From an uncultured Clostridia bacterium (GTDB lineage: Bacteria > Bacillota > Clostridia > TANB77 > CAG-508), in the NCBI GenBank assembly GCA_934149275.1, contig CAKPEG010000009.1, positions 1 through 55,889 of the forward strand: a stretch of 55,889 bases of DNA. Direction: 5' to 3'. The position numbers and the translations under genes were made by a program. Below the pieces are notes generated by a model. That model ran no database searches. It was given only the letters and a program-made list of their open reading frames with translations, and was not told the origin of the DNA. Positions within the stretch are counted from its first letter, which is position 1; each line of letters starts with the position of its first letter. This document shows positions 33,536 to 41,580 of the stretch, one piece after another.

Positions 33536-34350
33536 AAGGACTTTTTAGCATTGTGGAGAATATTGGAAAAGTAGAAAATCAAAGATTAGATAGTCTATGT
33601 AAAAAGCTTGAAAAACTAACAAAAGATCAAGCAATTATTTCTGCTGCAATTCAATACAAGAAAAGTCAAGAAATTATAGATCAAAAAGTGAAAAATGAAA
33701 ATGCAGCAATTTCATATGGAATAATAAGAATTAACAAAAAAGTAATTGAAAACCTAGATAAATATACAGAAATAGAAAAAGAATATCAGGAAATTATGAA
33801 AAAATATGAAAATGATTTAACAGAACTTGCACAATATCACGATTCACAGATCATAATGGGATATACAAAAATTTTAGAAGAAGAGTTAAAACAAAAAGAA
33901 ATAATTGCTAAGTTATTCTATGCAAAAAAAGAAGAAACATTGGCAAAAGGAAGAGTAGATAATAGCGATGATCAAATAAGTGAAAAAATTTATGATATGG
34001 AAGAAGAATTAACTAAAAGTGAGCAAAAAATAAGAAGAACTAAAACGACAATCAAAAAAAGAATAATCCTAAAAGAAGATGAATTGACTTCACTTTTTGA
34101 GACGAAAGAAAAAGAAATCATAAAAGAAAATATAAAAGGTCCAAGAATATTTGATAAGGCAACAAGATTTTTCTTAGGAAAATTAAATCCAACAAAACAA
34201 ATACAACGAAATGTATTTAACAATTTAAAAAAGAGAATAAATGAATATGAAAAAAATAAAATTGAAATAAAAATAAAAGAAGAATATACGGAAGAAAATA
34301 TAGAAAAAACCATTGCAAAGATAGTTGAAAAAATGAATACTAAAGAATAA
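33532..34350 (+). CDS. Coiled-coil protein of unknown function
   Basis: A 272-aa, highly charged, almost entirely helical protein with no signal peptide or membrane segment. Long Lys/Glu heptad-like runs cover about residues 60-220, with a less charged insert (GPRIFDKATRFFLGKLNPT) near residue 205. It starts at the ATGA overlap with the 45-aa gene and ends one base inside the next frame (TAATGG), so the trio is translationally linked. No family is recognised. A cytoplasmic scaffold or structural partner of the downstream anchored protein is possible but unproven. Confidence 0.65.
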   Translation: MKGLFSIVENIGKVENQRLDSLCKKLEKLTKDQAIISAAIQYKKSQEIIDQKVKNENAAISYGIIRINKKVIENLDKYTEIEKEYQEIMKKYENDLTELAQYHDSQIIMGYTKILEEELKQKEIIAKLFYAKKEETLAKGRVDNSDDQISEKIYDMEEELTKSEQKIRRTKTTIKKRIILKEDELTSLFETKEKEIIKENIKGPRIFDKATRFFLGKLNPTKQIQRNVFNNLKKRINEYEKNKIEIKIKEEYTEENIEKTIAKIVEKMNTKE

Positions 34351-34361
34351 TGGAGGAAAAT

Positions 34362-35003
34362 ATGGCAGAGGAGAAAAAAGAAGAAAAAGTAATTAAAGTA
34401 AATTTAAAAGTATTATTAATGATTATTGCAATAGTAATTATGATAATTATTTTATTTGCAGGAATGCATATTAAAGAGAATAAAGAAATTATTGATTCAG
34501 GAGAGAATAATTTTTCAATCACTACAAAAGTAAACAATAGTAAAGAATTTAATGAAAATAATGGAATTGATATCTTAAAAGCATACTTGGATGAAAAATC
34601 AATTGCAATGTCATCTCCACAAGCTTTATTGGAAAAATATGGACTTGCTACAAATAAACAGTTCGCAAGTTATGAAAAAACAACGGATGAAACATTTATA
34701 AAAACAGATATACTATATGAAAATATAAGAAATACAATGCAAAAATATATAACAAAAGAGTTGTTTACAAAAGAATTTAAAACAATATACAAACAATCAA
34801 ATGGAGTAACACATGTTGCAAATTTAAATAATCCTAGACAAACATATAATATAACAAGACATGAAATGTTAGAAAATAAAAATAAACCATTAGTACAGGT
34901 ATGGTATACAACAACCCAAGATGGAAAAACATCAGAAGGAAAAAGTATGAAGGTAGAATTTGTTCAAAACAATGGAGACTGGATTATTTCTAATATTAGC
35001 TAA
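34362..35003 (+). CDS. Single-helix anchored protein of unknown function
   Basis: From ATG 34362 (GGAGG five bases upstream; an ATG at 34350 overlaps the previous stop) the product is 213 aa. A Lys/Glu-rich cytoplasmic start precedes a membrane helix (VLLMIIAIVIMIIILFAGM). The outside domain ends in a strand pattern PLVQVWYTTTQDGKTSEGKSMKVEFVQNNGDWIISNIS-like, here spelled only in part, reminiscent of NTF2-like/lipoprotein folds (a final Trp-x-I strand). No family is confidently recognised. It is the last gene of the 33398-35003 group, just before the pheS T-box. Confidence 0.65.
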   Translation: MAEEKKEEKVIKVNLKVLLMIIAIVIMIIILFAGMHIKENKEIIDSGENNFSITTKVNNSKEFNENNGIDILKAYLDEKSIAMSSPQALLEKYGLATNKQFASYEKTTDETFIKTDILYENIRNTMQKYITKELFTKEFKTIYKQSNGVTHVANLNNPRQTYNITRHEMLENKNKPLVQVWYTTTQDGKTSEGKSMKVEFVQNNGDWIISNIS

Positions 35004-35010
35004 AAAAAAC

Positions 35011-35039
35011 TTGAAAAAATATAATAATGGTGTTACAAT
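35011..35039 (+). promoter_or_regulatory. Promoter of the pheST leader
   Basis: TTGAAA (35011-35016), 17-base spacer, TACAAT (35034-35039). Transcription would begin near 35046, at the 5' edge of the T-box. Confidence 0.75.
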
Positions 35040-35045
35040 AATAAA

Positions 35046-35289
35046 CATAAGTTTAAAGTCTAAGAAGAAGCTAAGTAGGTTTAGGAAAAATATAGAAAGA
35101 GAGAATAAGCATTAGCTGAGAGCTTATTATATATTCTAAATTGAATATTCACTTTGGAGACGCTATATCAAAAAATATAGACGTTTGCTACGTTACAGCA
35201 ATAATGAGGTTAAGTTTAGATTAATAAATTTAGGTGGTACCACGGTATGTATAAGCATTTCGTCCTATAGTTGGATGAAGTGCTTTTTT
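35046..35289 (+). promoter_or_regulatory. T-box leader of pheST (likely specifier UUC)
   Basis: tRNA-sensing riboswitch. The hallmark T-box AGGTGGTACCACGG is at about 35232-35245, preceded by a Stem I region with the AGAGA/AG-bulge-type segments. A TTC in GAATATTCACTT (about 35146-35157) is the likely specifier for phenylalanine. The terminator hairpin AAGCATTTCGTCC ... GGATGAAGTGCTTTTTT ends the leader. Uncharged tRNA-Phe would favour the antiterminator and read-through into pheS. Confidence 0.9.
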
Positions 35290-35290
35290 G

Positions 35291-35432
35291 TATTATAGAA
35301 ACATTTTCTAAATTTCATTTAATATAAAAATAGCATTGTGCAGAAATTTGAAGTGCAAAATTCACGTTCGAACAAAGATATGGAATTAAAAAATTATAAT
35401 AAGTGCAGTCATTATAATATCCACTTTTGTTC
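35291..35432 (+). repeat. Dispersed ~145-bp repeat, copy D
   Basis: TATTATAGAAACATTTTC...TTTAATATAAAAATAGCA, then CAGAAATTTGAAGTGCAAAATTC-type hairpin 2, then GTTCGAACAAAG ... CCACTTTTGTTC. It lies inside the pheST mRNA leader, between the T-box terminator and the pheS ribosome-binding site. Confidence 0.8.
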
Positions 35433-35510
35433 GTATAAAAAAACAAGAAAAATGAAACGAATTTAAAATTATTAATATACGTTGTTAAAAAATAAAGGGA
35501 GGTAAATATT

Positions 35511-36566
35511 TTGAAAGAAGAAATCGAAAATTTAAAAAAGCAAGCACTAGAAGAAATTGCAAACTCAAAAAATTCAAAAGAATTAAATGATTTAAGAGTA
35601 AAATATTTAGGAAAAAAAGGTGAGCTAACAGGACTATTAAGAGGAATGGGAAACTTATCACCAGAAGAAAGACCAAAGATGGGAGCTTTAGTAAATTCAG
35701 CAAAGCAAGAAATTGAAAATGAGATTCAAGAAAAAGAAAAAGAATTAGCTGAAAAAGAATTACAAGAAAAACTTGAAAAAGAAGAAATTGATATAACATT
35801 ACCAAGTCAAAAAATTAAAAGAGGAAGCAAACATCCTCTAAATAGAGTAATAGAAGAAGTTGAAGATTTGTTTGTATCAATGGGATATGATGTTGTATCA
35901 GGACCAGAGTTAGAAACAGACGAATATTGTTTTGAGAGATTAAATCTTCCTAAAGGACATCCGGCAAGAGATATGCAAGACAGTTTCTACATCACACCAG
36001 AATATTTATTAAGAACTCAAACATCAGCAGTTCAAGCTAGAACAATGATGGCAAATGAAGAAAAAACACCTATCAGAGTAATAGTACCAGGAAAAACATT
36101 TAGAAGAGAAGATGATGCAACACACTCACATCAATTTAATCAAGTTGAAGGTTTAGTAATTGATAAAAATATATCACTAGCAGATTTAAAAGGAACACTT
36201 GAAGTATTCATGAAAAAAATGCTAGGACAAAATACAGAATTAAGATTTAGACCAAGCTACTTCCCATTCACAGAACCATCATATGAAGTTGATGTTACAT
36301 GTTTCAAATGCGGAGGAAAAGGTTGTAACTTATGTAAGCAAACTGGATGGATTGAATTATTAGGTTCAGGAATTGTACATCCAAACGTACTTAGAATGAA
36401 CGGATATGATCCAGACAAATATTCAGGATTTGCATTTGGAGTTGGATTAGACAGACTAGCAATGTTTAAATATGGAATAACAGATATAAGATTACTATAT
36501 CAAAATGATGTTAGATTCTTAAAACAATTTGATAGAAAGGATGAAGAAAATGAAATTAAGTATTAA
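35511..36566 (+). CDS. pheS: Phenylalanine--tRNA ligase alpha subunit
   Basis: Catalytic alpha subunit of the (alpha-beta)2 phenylalanyl-tRNA synthetase; 351 aa. It starts with TTG 35511, seven bases after AAGGGAGGT. The N-terminal coiled coil (LKKQALEEIANSK, LGKKGELTGLLRGM) is followed by the class II catalytic core: motif 2 FRREDDATHSHQFNQVEG and motif 3 GFAFGVGLDRLAMFKYG. A zinc-type insert CFKCGGKGCNLCKQTG is present, as is common in this subunit. It overlaps pheT by 17 bases and is controlled by the T-box upstream. Confidence 0.97.
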   Translation: MKEEIENLKKQALEEIANSKNSKELNDLRVKYLGKKGELTGLLRGMGNLSPEERPKMGALVNSAKQEIENEIQEKEKELAEKELQEKLEKEEIDITLPSQKIKRGSKHPLNRVIEEVEDLFVSMGYDVVSGPELETDEYCFERLNLPKGHPARDMQDSFYITPEYLLRTQTSAVQARTMMANEEKTPIRVIVPGKTFRREDDATHSHQFNQVEGLVIDKNISLADLKGTLEVFMKKMLGQNTELRFRPSYFPFTEPSYEVDVTCFKCGGKGCNLCKQTGWIELLGSGIVHPNVLRMNGYDPDKYSGFAFGVGLDRLAMFKYGITDIRLLYQNDVRFLKQFDRKDEENEIKY

Positions 36567-38919
36567 TTTTTTAAAAGACTATGTTGATTTAGATGAAAAT
36601 ATAGATGTAAAAAAATTAGCAGAAGACATGACAAATGCAGGCAATGAATATGATGAGGCTGGTAATTTAATAAATGCAACAAAATTAGTAATTGGTGAAA
36701 TAGTAGAATGTAAGGAACATCCAGATTCAGACCATTTACATTGTTGCAAAGTAAATGTAGGAAAAGAAGTACTAGATATCGTTTGTGGTGCACCAAATGC
36801 TAGAAAAGGAATCAAAGTAATTGTTGCATTAGATGGAGCTCAATTACCAGGTGGAACAATTAAATGTGGAAAAATAAGAGGCGAAGTTTCAAACGGAATG
36901 ATGTGTTCAATTGCTGAACTTGGTTTAGATAATAAATTCTTAACAGAAGAAGACAAAGCAGGAATACATGAATTACCAACAGATGCTCCAATTGGAGAAA
37001 ATCCAATTGCATATATGAAATTAAATGATCAAGTAATTGATTTTGAATTAACAGCAAATAGAGGAGACTTATTAAGCATTTTAGGTATGGCATATGAAGT
37101 AGGTGCTATATATGATAAAAAAGTAAAAGATATAGATTTATCTCACAAAGAGAACAAAGAAAATATAAATGATATTTTCAAAGTAAAGGTAAATACAGAA
37201 AATTGTTCAATTTTCTTAGCTAAAAAAGTAAAAAATGTTGTAATAAAAGAAAGCCCTGATTTTATTAAATCAAGATTAATAGCATCAGGAATTAGACCAA
37301 TAAATAATGTTGTTGATATAAGCAACTATGTAATGCTAGAAACAGGTCAACCACTACATTTCTATGATGCAGATTGCTTAAAAGATTGCTTAGAAGTTAG
37401 AATGGCAAATGAAGGAGAAAAATTAACAACACTAGATGGAATTGAAAGAGACTTAAAAGCAGAAGATATAGTTATTTCAGATGGAGAAAGAGCAATCGGT
37501 TTAGCTGGAGTAATGGGAGGAATAGAAACTGAGATTACTGATAAAACTAAAAACATTATTATTGAATCTGCAATATTTGATAGTGTAAAAGTAAGAAGAA
37601 CATCAAATGCAATATTAAGAAGTGAAGCAAGCAATAGGTTTGAAAAAGGATTAGATCCAAACAGAACATTTATGGCAATAGAAAGAGCATGCCACTTATT
37701 AGAAAAATATGCAAGTGGAGAAGTTGTAGGAGATATTGCTAAATACGATACAACAGAAAAAGAAGATAAAATTATCAATATTACAGCTGAAAATATAAAC
37801 AATATTTTAGGAATGACAATATCAGAAAAAGAAATATTAGATGTATTTAGAAGATTAGGATTTAAAGCAATAGTAAAAGATGGAGTAATTGTAGTAAGTG
37901 TTCCAAGAAGAAGATTAGATATATCAATTAAAGAAGATTTAATTGAAGAAGTTGGACGTATTTATGGCGTAAACAATATAAAAGGAAAATTACCTAATAT
38001 TTTACCAAAGATGGGAAGCTATGATAAATGTACAAGACAAATTAGAAATAAAATGGTTGATTTAGGATTAAATGAAACTTTATCATATGTACTTGTACCA
38101 GAAGCAGACGCAAAGATGTTTACAAAAGATGATTATGAAACAGTAAAACTATTAGCTCCATTATCAGAAGATAAAAACACATTAAGACATAGCTTATCAG
38201 TAGCTCTTTACAAAATCTATGAATATAACAAAGCAAGAAATAATAAAGATGTTTCATTATTCGAAATTGGAAAAGCTTTTCAGAAAAAAGATGAAGAATA
38301 TACAGAAACTAAAAAATTAGCTGCATTAATGTCAGGTGAATATTATTTAGGATTAGACAAAAAGAAAGTTGATTTCTATGTAATAAAAGGTGTAGCAGAA
38401 GAAATCCTAGATTATCTTGGATATAATGGAAGATATAGCTTTGTAAGAAACTTAGAAAAAACGCCAGAAGAATTACATCCAGGTCAATCTGCAGTAATAT
38501 CTGTAAATAACGATATAGTAGGTATTATAGGAAAGATTCATCCAAAAGTTGAAAAAGATGATGTATATGTTTTGGAAATTGATCTAGACAGATTATTAAG
38601 TAAAAGAGTTGGAAAAATGAAATATAAAGAAATTTCAAAATTCCCAAATATCAAAAAAGATTTAAGCATAGTAGTTGATAAGAAAATATCAGCACAAGAA
38701 ATAGGAATGAAAATTAAAAAGCTTGCGGGTTCATTATTAGAAAGTTCAGAAGTATTTGATATATATACAGGAACAGGAATAGAAGAAGACAAGAAGAGTA
38801 TTTCATTTGCATTAACATTTGGTAAAGGTGATAGAACTTTAACTGATGATGAAATAAATGAAGTAATGAATAAAATTATTGCAGGACTTGAAAAAGACAT
38901 AAAAGCAGAATTAAGATAA
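36550..38919 (+). CDS. pheT: Phenylalanine--tRNA ligase beta subunit
   Basis: Beta subunit with tRNA-binding and editing functions; 789 aa from ATG 36550 (GAAAGGA eight bases upstream, inside pheS). Order of domains: N-terminal EMAP-like tRNA-binding domain (about 40-150, VGEIVECKEHPDSDHLHCCKV-type start), B3/B4 editing domain (about 200-390, RPINNVVDISNYVMLETGQPLH), B5 domain (about 400-475), core, and C-terminal FDX-ACB anticodon-binding domain (EISKFPNIKKDLSIVVD). All parts are present and length is normal. Translation is coupled to pheS. Confidence 0.97.
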   Translation: MKLSINFLKDYVDLDENIDVKKLAEDMTNAGNEYDEAGNLINATKLVIGEIVECKEHPDSDHLHCCKVNVGKEVLDIVCGAPNARKGIKVIVALDGAQLPGGTIKCGKIRGEVSNGMMCSIAELGLDNKFLTEEDKAGIHELPTDAPIGENPIAYMKLNDQVIDFELTANRGDLLSILGMAYEVGAIYDKKVKDIDLSHKENKENINDIFKVKVNTENCSIFLAKKVKNVVIKESPDFIKSRLIASGIRPINNVVDISNYVMLETGQPLHFYDADCLKDCLEVRMANEGEKLTTLDGIERDLKAEDIVISDGERAIGLAGVMGGIETEITDKTKNIIIESAIFDSVKVRRTSNAILRSEASNRFEKGLDPNRTFMAIERACHLLEKYASGEVVGDIAKYDTTEKEDKIINITAENINNILGMTISEKEILDVFRRLGFKAIVKDGVIVVSVPRRRLDISIKEDLIEEVGRIYGVNNIKGKLPNILPKMGSYDKCTRQIRNKMVDLGLNETLSYVLVPEADAKMFTKDDYETVKLLAPLSEDKNTLRHSLSVALYKIYEYNKARNNKDVSLFEIGKAFQKKDEEYTETKKLAALMSGEYYLGLDKKKVDFYVIKGVAEEILDYLGYNGRYSFVRNLEKTPEELHPGQSAVISVNNDIVGIIGKIHPKVEKDDVYVLEIDLDRLLSKRVGKMKYKEISKFPNIKKDLSIVVDKKISAQEIGMKIKKLAGSLLESSEVFDIYTGTGIEEDKKSISFALTFGKGDRTLTDDEINEVMNKIIAGLEKDIKAELR

Positions 38920-38963
38920 AATTCACATATAATATTCATAATAATGCTAAAGAAATAAAAAGA

Positions 38964-39060
38964 GGCACTGGAAAGTAAATGAGAACAGATGGAGAGCAAG
39001 GCAAAAGCCCTAAAAAAACCAGAAGCGTACATAAGCACGTTGAGAACTTTTTTATAGGGT
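38964..39060 (+). repeat. GCGTAC-core hairpin repeat, copy 1
   Basis: Begins GGCACTGGAAAG, contains AGCAAGGCAAAAGCCCT, then the core CCAGAAGCGTAC, an ATAA loop and GCACGTTGAGAAC, and ends TTTTTATAGGGT. About 85% identical by eye to copy 2, of which it is a direct repeat 146 bp upstream. Lies just after pheT. Confidence 0.75.
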
Positions 39061-39109
39061 AATAAAACCAGAATCAAAAGAAAGCAAAAAGAGCGCGAAA
39101 ATCCAAGAA

Positions 39110-39208
39110 GGCACTGGAAAATGAATGAGAATGGATGGAGAGCAAGGCAAAAGCCCTAAAAAAACCGGAAGCGTACATAAGTACGTTGAGGATTTTTTAT
39201 AGGGCTTT
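39110..39208 (+). repeat. GCGTAC-core hairpin repeat, copy 2
   Basis: GGCACTGGAAAATGAATG, then AGCAAGGCAAAAGCCCT, core CCGGAAGCGTAC-ATAA-GTACGTTGAGGA (12+4+12 bases), and TTTTTTATAGGGC. The outer stem is AAAAGCCCT with AGGGCTTTT. With its T-run it can terminate pheT transcription. Confidence 0.8.
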
Positions 39209-39240
39209 TAACACAGCAATCCGCCATTCTCATTCATTTT
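39118..39240. repeat. 17-bp perfect inverted repeat enclosing hairpin copy 2
   Basis: Arms AAAATGAATGAGAATGG (39118-39134) and its exact complement (39224-39240) frame the hairpin. The right arm ends two bases before the asnS stop codon, so the whole unit fills the space between convergent pheT and asnS. Confidence 0.8.
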
Positions 39241-39241
39241 A

Positions 39242-40639
39242 CTAGAATTCACAATTTTTTGGAGTCCTAGGGAAAGGAATAACATCTCTAATATTTTGCA
39301 TACCAGTAATATACATCATTAATCTTTCAAATCCTAACCCAAATCCAGAGTGGGTGATACTACCATATCTTCTCAAATCTAGATACCACCAATAATCTTT
39401 TTTATTTAAACCAAGCTCATCCATTCTAGCTTCAAGCTTAGCTAAATCATCTTCTCTTTGGCTACCACCGATTAATTCTCCAATACCAGGAACTAATAAA
39501 TCAGTAGCAGCAACAGTTTTACCATCATCATTTTGTTTCATATAGAAAGCTTTAATATCTTTTGGATAATCTGTAACAAAAACAGGTTTACCAAAAACAA
39601 CCTCACTAAGATATCTTTCATGTTCAGTTTGAATATCAGTTCCCCAAGTAACAGGATATTCGAATTTATCATTATTCTTTTCTAATTCTTTAATAGCATC
39701 TGTATAAGAAATTCTACCAAAATCAGAGTTAGCAACATGAGTAAGCCTTTCTATTAAGCCAGGGCTAATAAATTTATCAAAGAATTCCATTTCTTCTGGA
39801 ACAGAAGCTAAAACATCTTTAATAACGTATTTTAACATATCCTCAGCTAAATCCATATCATCTTGTAAATCAGCAAAACATATTTCTGGTTCAATCATCC
39901 AAAATTCTGCAGCATGTTTTACAGTATTAGAATTTTCAGCTCTAAATGTTGGTCCAAATGTATAAACATTTCTGAATGCAAAAGCATAAGTTTCAACATC
40001 TAATTGTCCACTTACAGTTAAATGAGCAGGACGAGCAAAAAAGTCTTGTGAATAATCCATATTACCTTTATCATCTTTAGGTAAATCATTTAGATCAGCA
40101 GAAGTAACTGTAAACATTTCACCAGCACCTTCACAATCACTAGAAGTAATTATAGGTGAATGAACATAAACAAATCCACGTTCTTGGAAAAATTTATGAA
40201 TAGCAAAAGAAACAGCTGAACGAACTCTAAATGTAGCATTAAAAGTATTTGTTCTTGGACGTAAATGAGCAATAGTTCTTAAATACTCAAATGAATGTCT
40301 TTTCTTTTGAAGCGGATAATCACTATCAGCTTGATTGAAAATCTCAACAGTATTTGCTTGAATTTCAAAAGGTTGTTTAGCATTTTCTGTTTTTACAAGT
40401 GTTCCAGAAACAATAATTGAAGAAGAGATAGATAATTTTTTTACATCTTCAAAATTGCTCAATTTATCAGTAAAAACAACTTGTACATTTTTAAAGAAAG
40501 ATCCATCATTAATTTCAATAAAACCAAAAGTTTTAGAATCTCTAACTGTTTTAACCCAGCCAGAAACTTTAACGGATTTTTCGATATAATTTTCTGTATT
40601 TCTGTATAAGTCTTTAATTAAAATAAAATCTTTGTTCAT
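39242..40639 (-). CDS. asnS: Asparagine--tRNA ligase
   Basis: Class IIb synthetase charging tRNA-Asn; 465 aa from ATG 40639 (AGGAAGG upstream; the longer frame to 40675 would cover the promoter). The N-terminal OB-fold anticodon-binding domain is VKVSGWVKTVRDSKTFGFIEINDGS. The catalytic domain has the motif 2 region FRAENSNTVKHAAEFWMIEPE and motif 3 GFGLGFERLMMYITGMQNIRDVIPFPRTP. The latter, with the ending PRTPKNCEF, fits AsnRS rather than AspRS. It is monocistronic and convergent with pheT. Confidence 0.96.
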   Translation of the reverse strand: MNKDFILIKDLYRNTENYIEKSVKVSGWVKTVRDSKTFGFIEINDGSFFKNVQVVFTDKLSNFEDVKKLSISSSIIVSGTLVKTENAKQPFEIQANTVEIFNQADSDYPLQKKRHSFEYLRTIAHLRPRTNTFNATFRVRSAVSFAIHKFFQERGFVYVHSPIITSSDCEGAGEMFTVTSADLNDLPKDDKGNMDYSQDFFARPAHLTVSGQLDVETYAFAFRNVYTFGPTFRAENSNTVKHAAEFWMIEPEICFADLQDDMDLAEDMLKYVIKDVLASVPEEMEFFDKFISPGLIERLTHVANSDFGRISYTDAIKELEKNNDKFEYPVTWGTDIQTEHERYLSEVVFGKPVFVTDYPKDIKAFYMKQNDDGKTVAATDLLVPGIGELIGGSQREDDLAKLEARMDELGLNKKDYWWYLDLRRYGSITHSGFGLGFERLMMYITGMQNIRDVIPFPRTPKNCEF

Positions 40640-40673
40640 AATCAAAATCCTTCCTAAAATAAATATTGTAACC

Positions 40674-40701
40674 ATTATATAACATTTTGATAGAAAAACA
40701 A
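40674..40701 (-). promoter_or_regulatory. Promoter of asnS
   Basis: On the minus strand TTGTTT (40696-40701), 16-base spacer, TATAAT (40674-40679), about 35 bases before the start codon. Confidence 0.7.
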
Positions 40702-40735
40702 GATATACTTTTTATTTATTTTGTCAAATTAGGGC

Positions 40736-40763
40736 TTGAAAAAAAATAATAATATGATAAAAT
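40736..40763 (+). promoter_or_regulatory. Probable promoter of ruvA
   Basis: TTGAAA (40736-40741), 16-base spacer, TAAAAT (40758-40763), 31 bases before the ruvA start. Divergent from the asnS promoter. Confidence 0.55.
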
Positions 40764-40793
40764 AAAGAAAATTTGTTTGGTACGGAGGAAGAT

Positions 40794-41390
40794 ATGTACG
40801 CATATATAAAAGGAACTTTAGAAGAAAAATCAACTGATTCAATAGTAGTTGAAACAGCTGGAATAGGATACAAAATTTATGTTTCAGAACACACAATGGC
40901 AAAGCTTGGAGAAATAGGAGAAAATATTAAAATATATACACATTACCATGTAAGAGAGGATAACATAAGTTTATATGGATTTATGAGTAATGAAGAATTG
41001 AAAATGTTTGAATTATTATTACAAGTAAGCGGAATAGGAGCAAAAACAGCAATTGCAATGCTTTCAAATATAACACCATCAAAATTTGCTTTAGCAATAA
41101 TCTCAAATGACTTAAAAACATTAACAAAAATACCAGGTATAGGAAACAAATCAGCACAAAGAATGGTATTAGAATTAAAAGATAAATTAAAAACACAAAC
41201 AGCAATAGAAGATGACGAAGAAGAAACAACACCAAATGACAATAGCGAATCAATAAATGAAGCAGGACAAGCACTTCAAATTTTAGGATACAACAAAAGC
41301 GAAATTTCAAAAGTATTTGATAAATTTGACACACACAATTTATCTACAGAAGATTTAATAAAGGAAGCGCTTAAGCGCCTAGCACGATAA
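40794..41390 (+). CDS. ruvA: Holliday junction branch migration protein RuvA
   Basis: Tetrameric Holliday-junction-binding subunit that loads the RuvB motor; 198 aa from ATG 40794 (GGAGG six bases upstream). The N-terminal OB domain MYAYIKGTLEEKSTDSIVVETAGIGYKIYV is followed by two helix-hairpin-helix motifs (LLQVSGIGAKTAIAML and LTKIPGIGNKSAQRMVLELK). The C-terminal domain III (EAGQALQILGYNKSEI) binds RuvB. Unusually, ruvB does not follow; the next gene is rarA, so ruvB must be elsewhere. Confidence 0.96.
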   Translation: MYAYIKGTLEEKSTDSIVVETAGIGYKIYVSEHTMAKLGEIGENIKIYTHYHVREDNISLYGFMSNEELKMFELLLQVSGIGAKTAIAMLSNITPSKFALAIISNDLKTLTKIPGIGNKSAQRMVLELKDKLKTQTAIEDDEEETTPNDNSESINEAGQALQILGYNKSEISKVFDKFDTHNLSTEDLIKEALKRLAR

Positions 41391-41464
41391 AAAAAGAATA
41401 AAAGATTGTTTCAAATAAAAAGAAAATTAAAAGGAGATATGATAGAAATTCAGAAAAGAAACGA

Positions 41465-41545
41465 GTATTACAAGGCAAACAAGCGAAAAAACCGGAAGCG
41501 TACAAAGGTACGTTGAGGATTTTTGATGCGAAGTTTAACGAAGTA
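41465..41545 (+). repeat. GCGTAC-core hairpin repeat, copy 3
   Basis: CAAGGCAAACAAGCGAAAA, core CCGGAAGCGTAC-AAAG-GTACGTTGAGGA, then TTTTTGATGCGAAGTTT. The core and its flanks match copy 2 exactly, but the outer stem has changed from GCCCT/AGGGC to an AAGCG/TGCGA-like pair. It lies in the ruvA-rarA gap (41391-41580). Confidence 0.75.
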
Positions 41546-41580
41546 AGACGAAGTTTATTTTTTGAATTAGGAGGTAAAAT

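Noticed and set aside
37362..37802. 146-codon minus-strand frame, and similar long antisense frames at 38538-39077 and 8009-8407
   Set aside because: Shadows of pheT and hydA; low-complexity hydrophobic translations without start signals.
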